Assembly: GCF_030247195.1 (NCBI RefSeq)
Contig: NC_080672.1
Span: forward strand, 158,417,167-158,481,166
Source: Topomyia yanbarensis
Lineage: Eukaryota > Arthropoda > Insecta > Diptera > Culicidae
Direction of reading: 5' to 3'
Length of the DNA stretch: 64,000 nt
Below the pieces are notes generated by a model that was given only the letters and a program-made list of their open reading frames with translations, did no database searches and was not told the origin of the DNA. Within the stretch, counting starts at the first letter, position 1, and every line of letters starts with the position of its first letter. Below are positions 1 to 11,589 of this stretch, in pieces. Made by a program: the position numbers and the translations under genes.

Positions 1-967
1 GAATACAATTAAAAATTATTATACTTACAGGAATATTATTAAATGTGAAATCAAACATCATATGAAAACACTAAATAATTTCCCTGGCGAAAAAAACGTG
101 AAAATTTCCCATAACGCTAACGTTGAATTCAACGAAGTGCGTTGACGATGACGAAAAATTAACGTGAAATTTAAGGCCGGTAATGGCGCTGAATTAATTG
201 TTATCGGCGGTAAAGTTGAATTCGACGTTAACAGCCCTTCTAAGAATTCTTCCTAGCTTGAGCCCGGACGTACCAAGGGTGGCTTATGACACCCTTACCT
301 TTTGAACTGTACCCTTACCCTCTGCACATCCAGAACAGTACTGAATAAACCGCACCTGTTCCGACAGGCCAGTGCCAAATAAACGAATCAAAATTATGTA
401 CAGAACTCAACCATGCCTATTCCATTATGCTTTGTTTTCAGACAGAAAACTCCTTACATCTACAAACTGCACTAACTTTCGAAAACTGGTTTACTTCTCA
501 ATATAGAGAGTCTTGCCTTAAGGTAGCTAAATACTATACTTTCCCCCATGAATATTTTATATAAAAATATTCAAACTGGTCACAATTCATCAGGGCGTAT
601 CTGCTCATGCTGCTGTGCAATAAGGAAAAAAAATTGAAAGTAGGCGTCAACTGTATTGAATTGAAATGGCACATTTTTACAACTTGTCACAGAAATAGAG
701 AAGAAGATGGCAACACTTACCAAACCAAACAATTGATTCACGATACAGTTTTGTATCGTAAAAACTAGTCAAAGCGTGTTCATAACGTGTTTTTCTAGAA
801 TTTTGCATGACTATCTGTTTCTGTTAGAAAGTAAATCTAAGAAACGGTGCAAATAATGTAAATAAATCGTTGAAATGAGGGTGATGTCAAACCTGGAATT
901 CTTCCCTGTTCTACATTGGAATAGAGCATTTTCTGTTGTATAAATCTCGAACCATACCTACCACCAG
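1..967. other. AT-rich stretch with no recognised gene
   Basis: I see no coding region, RNA gene or clear repeat boundary. A short perfect palindrome, CGTTGAATTCAACG, lies near position 121, and related GTTGAATTC words recur near 205. Nothing here supports a functional call. Confidence 0.5.
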
Positions 968-969
968 TA

Positions 970-1611
970 GGGGAGACCGGAGCTGGGTGGCCGAAGAAGC
1001 AGGTTGGCGATTGTCTTTTATGAAAAGGCTATTATGCGCAGTAGCAACATTTATAGTGGTTTTGGTGTGGTATTAGGTCGCCCATGTACCGAAGAATTTT
1101 AAGGTGTTTTGGGTTGTCGTTTGTACAGGAGCACGTTTGTTTTTTGTCGCTGATGAGTAAATTTTTGTTGAGTATATGTATTGAGTATATGTGAAACGCG
1201 AATCAATTTACATCCGATTTGCAAAAACGTGGTACCGTTGGACCCAAAGGAAATGGTATAACGGTTTCCAATGTAACCTTACTTTTGTTTTTGTAAATCG
1301 TTATTGTTCTCAAAAATATGCATTGTGGTAGGTTTGCCATATTTAAAAATGATGTTTTCTAACTAATAAACGTTTTGCACTGATGCATGTGATGTGTTTC
1401 ACTTACTCCAAACTGCCAAACTCGGCGGGATTTTTCTCTCCGTCTTTGATTGTTAGTAACTTTTTCCCTAATTTTATTCATGAACGAAAAAAATCTCATA
1501 TGTGCTCAATGGTTGTACCACTATGACAGCGTAAACCGTTTATCAAAAAGTTTAGCCAAAAAAGTGCACCAATTCTGAAAGTAAAGCTCGCCAACCAGCC
1601 CCGGTCTCCCC
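970..1611. mobile_element. TA-flanked inverted-repeat element (MITE-like), family 1
   Basis: The left end starts GGGGAGACCGGAGCTGG at 970. The right end is its imperfect reverse complement (CCAGCCCCGGTCTCCCC, ending 1611). The dinucleotide TA flanks both ends (968-969 and 1612-1613), as expected for a TA target duplication. The inverted similarity continues inward on both sides (GTTGGCGA on the left, TCGCCAACC on the right). The element is 642 bp and has no transposase-like reading frame, so it would be non-autonomous. A TA target fits Tc1/mariner-type enzymes, but the superfamily is inferred. A related left end appears near 46716. Confidence 0.75.
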
Positions 1612-1613
1612 TA

Positions 1614-3457
1614 CAATCTGTAACAGCAGGTATGGCTGTTGAAATGTACGGCCTACCGAAAGGTAGTTCAGATCTCCGACCGCAATCTAAAGCAATATTT
1701 TCAGATGTCGTTTCGTGAAAAGCAATCGTCGTTAGTACCTGTGTCGTTTGTTGAAACAACCAACTAATCCTACGATTTACGATCTACACTTTCGCCATGA
1801 GACGCAAACAGGTCAAGCCCTCTGCGTACGTTGCAATTCTCACCTTGCCTTCGGCATTAGTTTGGCAGCTAAATCTCGACATTCCTTTCAAGTTTATCGG
1901 CGCCGGTTGACGCGAAATATTCGTGTCTCAAAACTTGTTTTCCGATTTACCGTGCAAGCCGTCCCACTACGGCCGTTGAAATCTAATCGAAATAAACATG
2001 TAAATTTTTATTATTAAACCGCAGTGCCCGTCGATATTATGCAACACGATCTGTTTAAAGCGACATGTGTAATACCAACACCACCGTTTTGAAATAGATT
2101 TTATTGTACCGTCCACAGATTGATATGGACTAACAAAAATTAGAACATAGATTAGCCTTTTGTTGTCTGGCTTTTATTTATTGGAATCTGGACTAGTTTT
2201 GTAATAACTGCTATATTATGATCAATTCCAAAACGGTTGTCATTGTTTGAAAGCGATGGTAGGATGCAATTAATCGCTCGAGTACACAAATTGTTATTGA
2301 AACACCCAGAACCTTTTCTAATGGTGATCCACATTGCCTTCATCTAATTCAAGAAAATCACACGGAAACTTTAATTCTTTTCCTAATGATTTTATCCATG
2401 CCCTAACTCGTTGCGGCAGCCCAATAAATGTTTCAATTTCATTTTAGTATATTTGTCGCTTGTGCTGCTGAGTCATAGGCGCTGAACGGCTGGCCAACGG
2501 CGCTACGCTCGTTACTGGTCCTAACCCAAGACGGTTAGAATTATTTCATTCTTTACCTTTGCTACGTTTGCCGTATTTTCGCCCCTACTTGCACGCTTCA
2601 TTAACAATGGCACGCTTGATGCGCAGTACCATTGCTTCACAAAATCAGGGATTGGTGTCTACTCGGTGGATTGAATGACTTGTCGGGGATGGTGTCGAAA
2701 GGAAAATGAAATTATTTGCTAAAGAAATGAAATTCATTAATTACGTGCGAAAATTTGCATATTTTGAATAAAAGAAGATCTAGCGGCGTCTTCCCTCGAA
2801 TTAGAATTGACAAATGACAGACTGATAACCAACAACATAGGAAATTTGAATCATTTCTTTGTTCGGGCTTATCTCAGAGGGCGTTGTATCTAGTAGTGAT
2901 AGAAGTAAATAAAATTTCTTGCTGTCCACTGCCCATAAAAGCATAAGTGTCCCATGTGGATTTTTGTCGAAAAAGAGTTATCCGTTGGACTGTATTCTGT
3001 ATCAACTGAATCACACTGCACAAATAAGATTACCGGGTTTGTTTAGAAAATATTAAAAAAAAAAAACCAAAACATGCTTGTCCCATCCATTTGGCTCAAT
3101 GAATGGGACAATCTTGAACAGCGTTTTTCTCGGTTTGCTGTTTTTCAATATGGGACTCTTATGCTTTTATGGGCAGTTCAGTTCAAGTGTAGCTGCTGGA
3201 AAAAGTATTTACATTTTTTTTACATTTTGGTACGTGGTACTGAAACGTTGGAAGTGTACAAATGTCTACGTAACCTTGTTAACAAACATGTACGTAGAGC
3301 TAAAGAATCGTTCTTTGAAAATCACTATTACATCAACCATGTAACCATCCTCATCAGATATGAGTAAAAAACTTAAAAATATTGAGGTTGAGCAGTAAAA
3401 TTATAAAACGTTACATAACTTTCCACCAAAAGATATCAACCATTCATTCGCCAATGT
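1614..3457. other. No recognised gene
   Basis: This is AT-rich DNA with only short, unsupported open frames. I recognise no protein similarity and no clear repeat structure. A homopolymer A run lies near 3055-3066. Confidence 0.45.
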
Positions 3458-4628
3458 GGTGCTACAGTGATTTTGTACTTTTCAAGAAACCTAGTATAGG
3501 TTGTAGTTCTCATCAAATGCAACACAAATCAATGTATGAAAAATGTTGTATACGCTCAAAATCTTGATTTATAGCAAAAAAACGATTTTTCGAAACTTTG
3601 GCACTAAATTTTTTGCGTGATAATTTTCAACCGATTTTAAATTTTTTGAATGTTTTGGAAAGTAAGAGAAATTTTCTTTCCAACGGTATGCTATGTAATG
3701 TTCTTTTGTTAAAACTACTATGTGGTTTTGGGACAACAATATGAAAGTTACCATTATTTTGCAATTTTTCCGTTAAAAATATAAAAAATGCTCTATATTT
3801 TTATTAGGAAATGTCTTTGTTTTAATAAAAATTCAAGAATAACATTTAATTCCGCATTCAATGACTTCTTTTTGATTAAAATCGGTTGAAAAGGTTGGCT
3901 GAGATATTAATTTTTTCCACTCGCATGAACTCTCAAGGGGTTAGTGAGGTATCGTCTCGCATTATAAGATGCTATAATTATATCATCCGTTATTTTATCC
4001 AATTTCATGTTCAAAGTGCACACACATACTTTTGAATGTATACGCAATCGAACAAAAAAACTTTTTTTTAATTTTGTATGAGATAGACCCTTAAAAAGTT
4101 CATGCGAGCAAGTTTTTAATTTGGAAAATAAATCTAAAAAATCTTCCATTTTTCAACCGATTTTGATCATTAATAGGTTGTTGGATACGGAATTAAATAT
4201 TCTCTTTAAATTTTTATTAAAACAAGAACACCTTCTAATAAAAGTGTTGAGCGATTTTCATATTTTTAATGAAAAATAACTAAATAATGGTAATTTTTAA
4301 ATTGTCCCAAAAAAGCGCATAATATTTTTAACAAAGGAACATAACATATCATATCGCTCAAAAGGTTATTTCTTCTTCTTTTCAAAACACTCCAAAAATT
4401 TAAAATCGATTGAAAAATGAACGCGTAAATTTTTTTAGTGCCGAAAGGTCCGAAAAATTGTTTTTTACTAAATCAAGATTTTGAGATTATATTAAATTGA
4501 TCAAAGTGATATAGTAACGGTTATAGGTCTGGTCAAATACAACACAAAAACAGTTGTATTTGACCAGACCTATAACCGTTACTATATCACTTTAAACGTA
4601 CATTCAATTATTTTTATTTTGTAGCACC
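3458..4628. mobile_element. Fold-back element with long imperfect inverted arms
   Basis: The left arm (about 3458-3900) and the right arm (about 4140-4628) are imperfect reverse complements around a spacer of about 240 bp. Both outer ends carry GGTGCTACA (3458 on +, 4628 on -). Matching internal landmarks in the arms include CTCAAAATCTTGATTTA, GGCACTAAA, TTTGTTAAAA and the phrase ATCGGTTGAAAA. There is no coding capacity. A third copy of the outer end lies at about 43590-43690, so this is a dispersed family. Such structures are typical of Foldback-type or MITE-derived elements. I could not define a target duplication. Confidence 0.7.
4503..4593. repeat. Perfect 41-bp inverted repeat with 9-nt loop
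   Basis: The arms at 4503-4543 and 4553-4593 are exact reverse complements over 41 bp, separated by ACAAAAACA. The palindrome sits only in the right arm of the surrounding fold-back element; the corresponding part of the left arm (about 3495-3530) has a single copy. It would form a long stable hairpin in DNA or RNA. Confidence 0.95.
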
Positions 4629-4789
4629 GTGTATTTTTTGTGATTGTGATAACAGTATCGATTCAACCAATCTATATTGGTTCTATATCCTCCACAGAAT
4701 CCGTTCTACTTTGGCTATATAAGTGAACTGGATGTCGTCTTGGTCATGTTCCATGTATATTCCAATGTTGTTGGACTTACCAATAAAAT

Positions 4790-6065
4790 TTTTGAAAGGC
4801 TCCATTGATTGTTAAACCAATTTCACATCTTTTTAACGTTATGGTATACACGAGTAAATTTCCATCAGCTTGGAAACAATCTAAAATAATACCCTTAAAA
4901 AAAGAAGAATAACCTTAACAGCATTGAAAACTTTCGACCTATTAGCATTCTATGTGCTTTGTCGAAAGTTTTCGAAACAGTTCTGAAGGCACATATTTGT
5001 AACCATGTTCAACTCAAGAAACGCTTAACTCCTTTTCAATCAGAATACCGTCCCAAACACAGTACAAAAACTGCAATGTTTAAAATCCCTGACAATATAG
5101 GCATCGTTATCGATAACTGCCGACCAATAGTTTTAATACTTTTAGATTATTCCAAAGCATTCCATAACATATCTCATAGAATAATGTGCTCCAAACTTCT
5201 CACCCATTTCAATTTTTCTGTTCATGCAACAAACTTAATCGAATCCTATTTGAGCGGACGAATACAAACAATTTTTTTTCAAATTTCCTTCCCATAAAAT
5301 CCGGGGTCCCTTGAGGATCCATACTAGGCCACATACTATTTTCGCTCTACATTAACGATCTCCCCAACATAGTCAAGCACTGTCGTATCCACCTTTTTGC
5401 CGATGATGTCCAACTATATTTCGAATGCGCAGACCATTCGGCTGGTGAAGTTTTAAATTTAATCAATAGTGATCTCAACGAGAATACCAACAACCTACGT
5501 TGGTACTCAACAACATTGTTTTTGTTGATAGTGTTGTCAGCTTAGGTATAACAATCCAGTCCAATTTAGATTGAGACAAGCACAATTGGGACAGCGTGGA
5601 AAAATTTGTGCCCGAACAATACGTACCCCTGCCTCATTTCTTAATTTTAGCATGAATTGATTCTGCCCTATTTCCTGCGACTTTCTGTTAACAGCAGCTT
5701 CTGCGCATTCCTTATCGAGACGGCGCGTTGTCTTAAACGCTTGCGTGCGATTTGTCTTCAACCTCAACAGATATTCTCGAGTCGCCCACTTACATCGTCG
5801 GTTGATCGGGTGTGCGTTTGAAAAGTTCGCAGAAACGAAATGCTGTCAATTTATTTTTAAGCTTACGACCGTAAAAGAACCAGGCTATCTCATCGACAAA
5901 TTGCAGCCTCTCAGAAACTTGAGTACCACAAAATTTATGAATCCTCGTCATCGTACTTCTAAATATGGAAGTTCCATTTTTGTTAGAGATATGTCATACT
6001 GGAATCATTTGCCAAATTTCATTGCTTTCGAACAATTATCAGCTACCTTTAAGAGAAAATGTATT
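4790..6065 (+). pseudogene. Decayed non-LTR retrotransposon reverse transcriptase (Jockey/CR1-like)
   Basis: The forward frames, read together, give the order of a non-LTR reverse transcriptase. An N-terminal stretch (FPSAWKQSKIIPLKK near 4855) precedes ENFRPISILCALSKVFE near 4930. A catalytic domain A then reads LLDYSKAFHNISH near 5140, followed by a block resembling VPQGSILGPILFSLYIND in which the glutamine codon is a stop (near 5312). A catalytic FADDVQLYF lies near 5398. After 5530 a thumb-like part continues, and the C-terminal tail (RNLSTTKFMNPRHRTSKYG, then YWNHLP) is open at 5745-6070. Several frame changes and stops make this a dead copy. No endonuclease or tail is recognisable, so it is truncated at the 5' side. 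Jockey/CR1-type clade is my best guess from style. It ends near a poly-C run at 6070-6083. Confidence 0.75.
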
Positions 6066-6109
6066 GAGTACCCCCCCCCCCCCGGTTTAAAGGTTTCAGC
6101 GAGAAAAAA

Positions 6110-7485
6110 CACTTTTTTTGCGAAATTTTTTAGAACTTTGCGTGAAGCAAATTTATCAAAACTTTGTGCATAATAGTGTATAATTTCAATAACATGTTGT
6201 AATTTTTCTATGCAAAAATATCGACAAACGACTGGGTGACGAAGCTTTTTGTACAACGTCTTTGGAAACAACATGATTAGCGGTGTTACCTGCCATTCAA
6301 AACTGCTTAACCAATTTCTTTTAAACTTTGCATACACATTCTATATTAAAAATACCTAACCCCCACGAAGAGTTTTCGAGATAATTTTTCATTTAAAGGG
6401 GTGTTTACTCGTAAAAAGGCGAAATTTTATGTGAAAAATAGTAATTTTTATTTAAAATGAGTAAAGAAACCCTTAATTGAAAATTTATCCAAAAAACTCA
6501 ACGTAGGGTTTAGGTATTTTTTACATAGAATGTGTATGCAAAGTTTGAAAGAAATCGGTTAAGTAGTTTTGGAATGACAGGTAACACCGCAAATCATGTT
6601 TTTCCAGAGACGTTCTACAAAAAGCTTCGTCACTGAGTTTTTGTAGATATTTTTGCGTAGAAAAATTACAGCAGGATATTGAAATGATGTACTATAATGT
6701 ACTAAAGTTTTGATCAATTCGCTTCACGCAAAGCAGTGAAGCCAATTTTCATCAAAATTAGCACTCATCACCAAATCAAAACTGATAGTAATCCATGGTT
6801 TCGATGCACGAATATGTATACAGACGGAAACCTTCCATGGTAACCTATTTTCAAGTTGCAAACAAATCAACATCGTTGAAATGCATAACCAAGTTCGCTT
6901 GTTTGCATTCCCTCCATTCATTCATTCCGCGTGATCATTTTTCAATCTGAGTATGCATCGCTATGTTCGATTCTTATCCCTTCAGAAGTGAGGCACGAGA
7001 TGCATAATAGTTTTCGAATTCAATCGAAGTGATTGAGACAGTTTTGGCGCTCTAATGCATAAGAAGGGCATTTGAAACCTATAGTTACGGGCCTTTATGG
7101 TACTAGAGCCTCGGATAGTACTATTGATGCCAAAACATCCTCATTTGCATGCCCAAAAATATTGCAACGAATGCTATTTGAATGATTCATCAAGAATCGA
7201 AAGTTATCGATTGCGATGAGAAAGTATCCATATTGGCCCGATCTTCACTCAATGCTGAGTTGCCTCTGACAACACGCAGTACAGCTTTTATTGATGAATG
7301 AAAAGTTCTATTTGGCGCGTTATGTATTTGGATTTGATCGCCTACTACAAATAGTATGGCCTGATAAGCAAGGACAATTGGTTCATTATACAACATTCAA
7401 CGTTGATATGCATCATTTTAGATCAACAATATTTTCATCAATCACCATCACTGACGCAAAGTTCTAAAAAAATCGCTAAAAGATT
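6110..7485. mobile_element. Fold-back element with about 250-bp arms
   Basis: The arms at about 6119-6370 and 6490-6733 are imperfect reverse complements. Shared landmarks include GACGAAGCTTTTTGTA, CGGTGTTACCTG, CTTTGCATACACATTCTAT and AGTTTTGATC. The outermost word TTTTTTAGAACTTTGCGT (6128 on +) recurs on the minus strand near 7450-7470, so the full element may extend to about 7485 with extra sequence in its right part. No coding frame is present. The palindrome is directly visible; the right boundary is inferred. Confidence 0.6.
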
Positions 7486-8274
7486 GTTTATTCTTTCACG
7501 ATGAAACCATTACCCTCCTCTTAATTTAATTCAATTTGATTTAATTTAATTTAATTTAATTAACCAGTTATATTCCAAATGTTATATATTAAAAACTTGA
7601 CATTCGATTATATTCTTAAAATTGTTTTTGTTGCGCACGTTCTACAGACAAGCATATACATTGTAACATTTAGAAAGACAGTCTTATGTTCCATAATATT
7701 GATAAATAAATAATAACAATAATAATAATGAAGATAAAGGATTTCCGTCTGTTTATTACCAAACAATTCGGAATTTATTGAAATTATGTTTCATTGCTAT
7801 TTCAATAGCACACTATTGAAAAACAAGCAAAAATTAGATCTCGGAAAACGTGAAAACTTCCATACATCAGTCAATCTATCTCGGGCAGAGCCGTCAATAG
7901 GGAGCACCTAAGCTACTCAATCAGATACGGGAGGCTGTTTATAGAGGTACCTCCTGCTCGTTTGCGTCAGTCGTTGCTCAATTTACGCACGAGCAGAACC
8001 TGGACAATAATGTCCGGACGATGCGATAAGTGGGACATGGCGGTGACGAACTCATTCGTGTATGCAAAGTTTAAAATCACACAGCAAGGCGAAGAGCACG
8101 CGATGCACTTTGCACAATTGCACACATTAAGGAAATGGGTGCGATAAGTTCGAGTCGTGTATTGCAAAGTGAGTGGGTAGGGTGGCCTTTGGTTTGAACA
8201 CTGCAGGGTGCGACGTGTTTGTATAACACTTGTGAGTTTGCGTTTGGACTGGGACAAAGGGGACAAATGAAACA
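7486..8274. other. No recognised gene; short pentanucleotide tract
   Basis: A TTTAA-type low-complexity tract occupies about 7530-7562. AAT-rich sequence lies near 7715. The 7900-8200 part is somewhat richer in GC but gives no protein I recognise on either strand. Confidence 0.45.
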
Positions 8275-8681
8275 TTCTTTCGTGACGTTTACAACGATTT
8301 GACGAATCTTCATTCGACAAATATGTTATAACTGTATCAAATATATGCCTACATCAAAACTTATTACAGATTCAGAAAGTAGATAAAATTTCACGAAAGA
8401 TTAAATCAACATTAACTGAGTAAACTGGAAGAGGATTGTTTTATGACCGATAATATAACGTGACGTTACAACGCGTCACAAATTAGAACTTTCAACATAT
8501 TTTAATAAAAGTCAAATCATCAAATTCTAGTACATTCATTTTATGTTCATTGAATCTTTCGTGAAATTTTGTCTACTTTCCGAATCTGTAATAAGTTTTG
8601 TTGTAGACATTCATTTGATAAAGTTATAACATATTTGTCGAATGAAGATTCGTCAAATTGTTGTAAACGTCGCAAAAGAAA
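8275..8681. mobile_element. Inverted-repeat element with about 130-bp arms (MITE-like)
   Basis: The left arm (about 8275-8410) and right arm (about 8550-8681) are near-identical reverse complements. Shared words include GACGTTTACAAC, GACGAATCTTCATTCGACAA, CTTATTACAGATTC and TTTCACGAAAGATT. The spacer is about 140 bp and there is no coding frame. The outermost few bases differ between arms (TTCTTTCGTGACG against TTCTTTTGCGACG), and I could not fix a target duplication. The high arm identity suggests a relatively recent element. Confidence 0.75.
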
Positions 8682-8975
8682 GTGTCAAATTAATTTAGTT
8701 TTATGATTTTGTGCGCGTTTGGTTAATGAATCGCCAAATGATTTTAGTGGTTGGTATGTGCGTAGGCTAATGAGCCTTTTGGTACACACGTTTTATATTT
8801 CGGATATACGTGATGTGTTTTTGGCACTAAGGCATCTAGCATGTATGAATAAAGCACGGGTAAATTAAATTGGGTTTGCGTCTACTGAAATGCGGGGGTG
8901 TGTTGAAGATGCTGGTGGGTGAGCGGGGGTTAGAGAAGTTTCAGAATTTGGTTTTAAGAAGGTTAAATTAAAGAG
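8682..8975. other. Nothing recognised
   Basis: Spacer between the inverted-repeat element and the SINE target site. It contains a G-rich patch near 8893-8935. Confidence 0.4.
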
Positions 8976-8988
8976 ATCTTTGGTAGTT

Positions 8989-9154
8989 GGGGGTGGGCGT
9001 AGCATAGTTGGTAAATCGATTGCCTTGTACGCAGCGCACCTGGGTTCGAGTCCCGACCCCGCACATAAGGTTAGAAATTTTTCATGAGAGATTTTTCTAA
9101 CCCGAAGAGGCGAATGAACTTAAGGTTAAAACCTCTATAATCGAAATAAAAAAA
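8989..9154 (+). mobile_element. tRNA-derived SINE, copy 1
   Basis: A tRNA-like head carries a perfect pol III A box, TAGCATAGTTGG (9000-9011), and B box, GGTTCGAGTCC (9043-9053). A tRNA-unrelated body follows, ending in ATAATCGAAATAAAAAA. The element is flanked by an exact 13-bp duplication, ATCTTTGGTAGTT (8976-8988 and 9155-9167), which is the mark of LINE-assisted insertion. A second copy lies at 44122-44286. Mosquitoes are known to carry tRNA-related SINEs such as Feilai; whether this belongs to a named family needs a library comparison. Confidence 0.9.
9000..9053 (+). promoter_or_regulatory. Internal pol III promoter of SINE copy 1 (A and B boxes)
   Basis: The A box at 9000-9011 fits TRGCNNAGYNGG at every position. 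The B box at 9043-9053 fits GGTTCGANTCC exactly. The spacing of about 31 bp is normal for a tRNA gene. The rest does not fold as a full tRNA, so this is a SINE promoter rather than a tRNA gene. Confidence 0.8.
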
Positions 9155-9167
9155 ATCTTTGGTAGTT

Positions 9168-10384
9168 AACTTGATAGTAAAGCCAACTGACGAAGAGAAA
9201 ACATCGATTAGTTTTTTCCAGGTTTGCAAGCATCAGTGTTTTATGTTGTTCAAATTCCGTAGGGCATATTAAGCAGCGTAGTATTTTATATAGGAGGTTC
9301 AAAGCAAAACTTGAACGGTAACAATCACCTTGCGTGTTGTTTTATTATTTCAAATATTAAAACTAGTATACGCCTTCGTTTTCTTTGTTGCTTCATTTGA
9401 AACATATTTAGAACTTCTGTGGTATAGTTCTAGATTCATATTTGTGACATTTCTATAATATAAAACTGAAAATTTCAAAACTATTACTTCAGCATTAGGA
9501 AGTGAATTTTTAATATAACGTGATAGTTTTGTAACATATTATGTAAAAAGCAACCCCAGCGTAGAAAAGCTTTTGCAAATGCCGTGTCAAATAATGGTTC
9601 TCTGAAAAAAAATTAATTACGGAATTTTTATTGGAAAATAATATATCATATTTCGTTGCAATACTAAAATACCTACACAGTCAATTCAGCTCGGCAATTT
9701 CCCAACAGCTGTGCAACCAGCAAATTTTGAAACTGATATCTCAGTAAAGAGAGATTTGTTAGCTGATTTTCGGTGAAATATTTTCCGAATATCAGCTATG
9801 AAACGTCACTTTTACTGAGATCTCAGCCAAAAAATTGTTTACTGAGGTCTCAGCTGTTGAGATTTCGGCAAAAGATGCGATAAAGGCTGAGATTCGGCAG
9901 AAAAAATTAAGTGTGTGTATAAATTAGAGAGCGCGGGCTTACCCTCAGAAGAGCGCTGAGTGTATCGATTATATTTCAAAAAGTTGCTAATTGTAATCGA
10001 TTAATGCCAAGAGATAATTGATTAATTCAAATAATCGATTAGCTTAAAGGCATAGCAGATAGCATAATGTTGTACTAGAATTCATAATTTGGCTATTGTC
10101 GTCGGGCAAATAATAAATTATGTTTGCGAGAAGGGTGTATAACAAATTGTAACATATGGAATCGGGGAGTAAACTAGCATGTGCCATAATCTGCTTTTAC
10201 TGAAGACACGCACGCTCTTGAAAAAGTTGCATTGTCAATGTCATTGTGGTTGTGTCTTGAACACAACCCTTTAATTTTTTATCTGTGTACTTGTAAATAT
10301 TAGAAAAACTTTCGTATGTACACCTTTTATTGATGAAACGGATTCGTAATAAGCCAACGAAAGTCGTTTCGTGTTTTTTACAAA
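9168..10384. other. No gene; patch of iterated CTGAGATCTCAGC-like words
   Basis: From about 9725 to 9895 a word resembling ACTGAGATCTCAGC, or halves of it (TGATATCTCAG, GAGATCTCAGCC, GAGGTCTCAGCTG, GTTGAGATTTCGGC, GGCTGAGATTCGGC), recurs several times in both orientations. The remainder is AT-rich without a recognised gene. A short segment starting GCACGCTCTTGAAAAA at 10210 is similar to one at 60327. Confidence 0.45.
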
Positions 10385-11100
10385 AAAAACGCTTTTAATC
10401 CACCTAACAGTGTGATGGGACATTTCTTATAACTCTTATCACTCTCTTCGGATATTACATCGTTTGAGAACATTTAGAACTTGATGCTTCGCGATGTTTT
10501 TGATAACACATACTACATGGGATAGATCTCAAACCAAATCAATGGGAAAGCGAAAAAATGGCCAATCAAATAGACATACAAACGAATTATTGTTAATGCT
10601 CTGTTAATAAAATATCTAAATTCCTCAATAAATGCATTGTGGTGGGAAAACTGAATTTTCCTAAAGGGGTTATGTATATTGTACTGAGCCAAAAAAATCG
10701 ATTTTTTTTAATCGATTTGAAGTTTATACTTTACTCAAATTTACAACGCGACTGAGAACTAAGAAATCAACGCTTTTTCTTGAAAAAAGCGATACTAGCA
10801 TTGACACCATTCAAAGAAAATCAACAGTGAATATTTACAGACTTGGTTTTATTTCCTTTTTAAGAACTATTGTGTTTTTTACATCCTAGATTGCATGATT
10901 CAGTGATCGAAACCCAAAACTTCATGAAGTATTTAAAATTATTAAATTAAAATTTGTGTTTGCTATTGAAATTGACAAAATGATAGTATCGCCCCTTTGA
11001 CGATTGTTTACTTTTTCGGTCCCACTTATCAGCATTGAAGAATCGCCCTTACGTTTTTTTACAATACCAATTTTACAATTGGTGGGGGTTTGGTGAAAAT
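10385..11100 (+). repeat. Dispersed repeat starting TTTTAATCCACCTAACAG, copy 1
   Basis: This block is repeated in inverse orientation at about 37240-37990, and its first part recurs at about 43699-44080. Common landmarks are the start CTTTTAATCCACCTAACAGTG, TTTCGCGATG-like words, AAAACTGAATTTT, ACTAAGAAATCAACGCTTTTTCTTG and GCATGATTCAGTGATCGA. The motif TATCGCCCTT or its complement occurs several times. There is no coding capacity that I would trust. Superfamily is unknown. Confidence 0.7.
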
Positions 11101-11589
11101 CGATCTTACTGTCCAAACGGCATAATTCCGAAACCGTAAAATTTGAAGTTTTAAAATTATGCAGAATTAATTTTTCAGACAATAGTAACAGAGTTCGTGC
11201 CTTTAGCGAATTTGTTGAGACTTTATTGTAGTCATGAAAATTAACCTGAGAAAATTCACCATAAATACTTCTTGGACGATATACCGTCAAAATTATTTTA
11301 TCAAATGATGCGCTGTTTAATGTTTGTAAAACTCATCGAAGATACTAAACCTCCGAAATTGGCGGTTTCAAAATGATGCTATCTTGACCTTAAATTACTG
11401 TTTTTGAATATTTTACCTATACATATAATTGGTCATACAACAAAAATCAAATGCTCATCAAAATCGATCAGAACCTGCTAGAGTCGAATGGAAAGCGTCA
11501 TTTTTCATAAATTTCTCTCTACATTCGGAAATTGTTATCTTCGTTATTAATCATATTACGTTTTCGTCTCAACTCGACGCATTCCCAAA

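Noticed and set aside
9000..9073. A possible functional tRNA gene
   Set aside because: A and B boxes are perfect, but the flanks do not pair as a full acceptor stem, the sequence recurs at 44.1 kb with a shared tail, and both copies have target duplications. It is a SINE.
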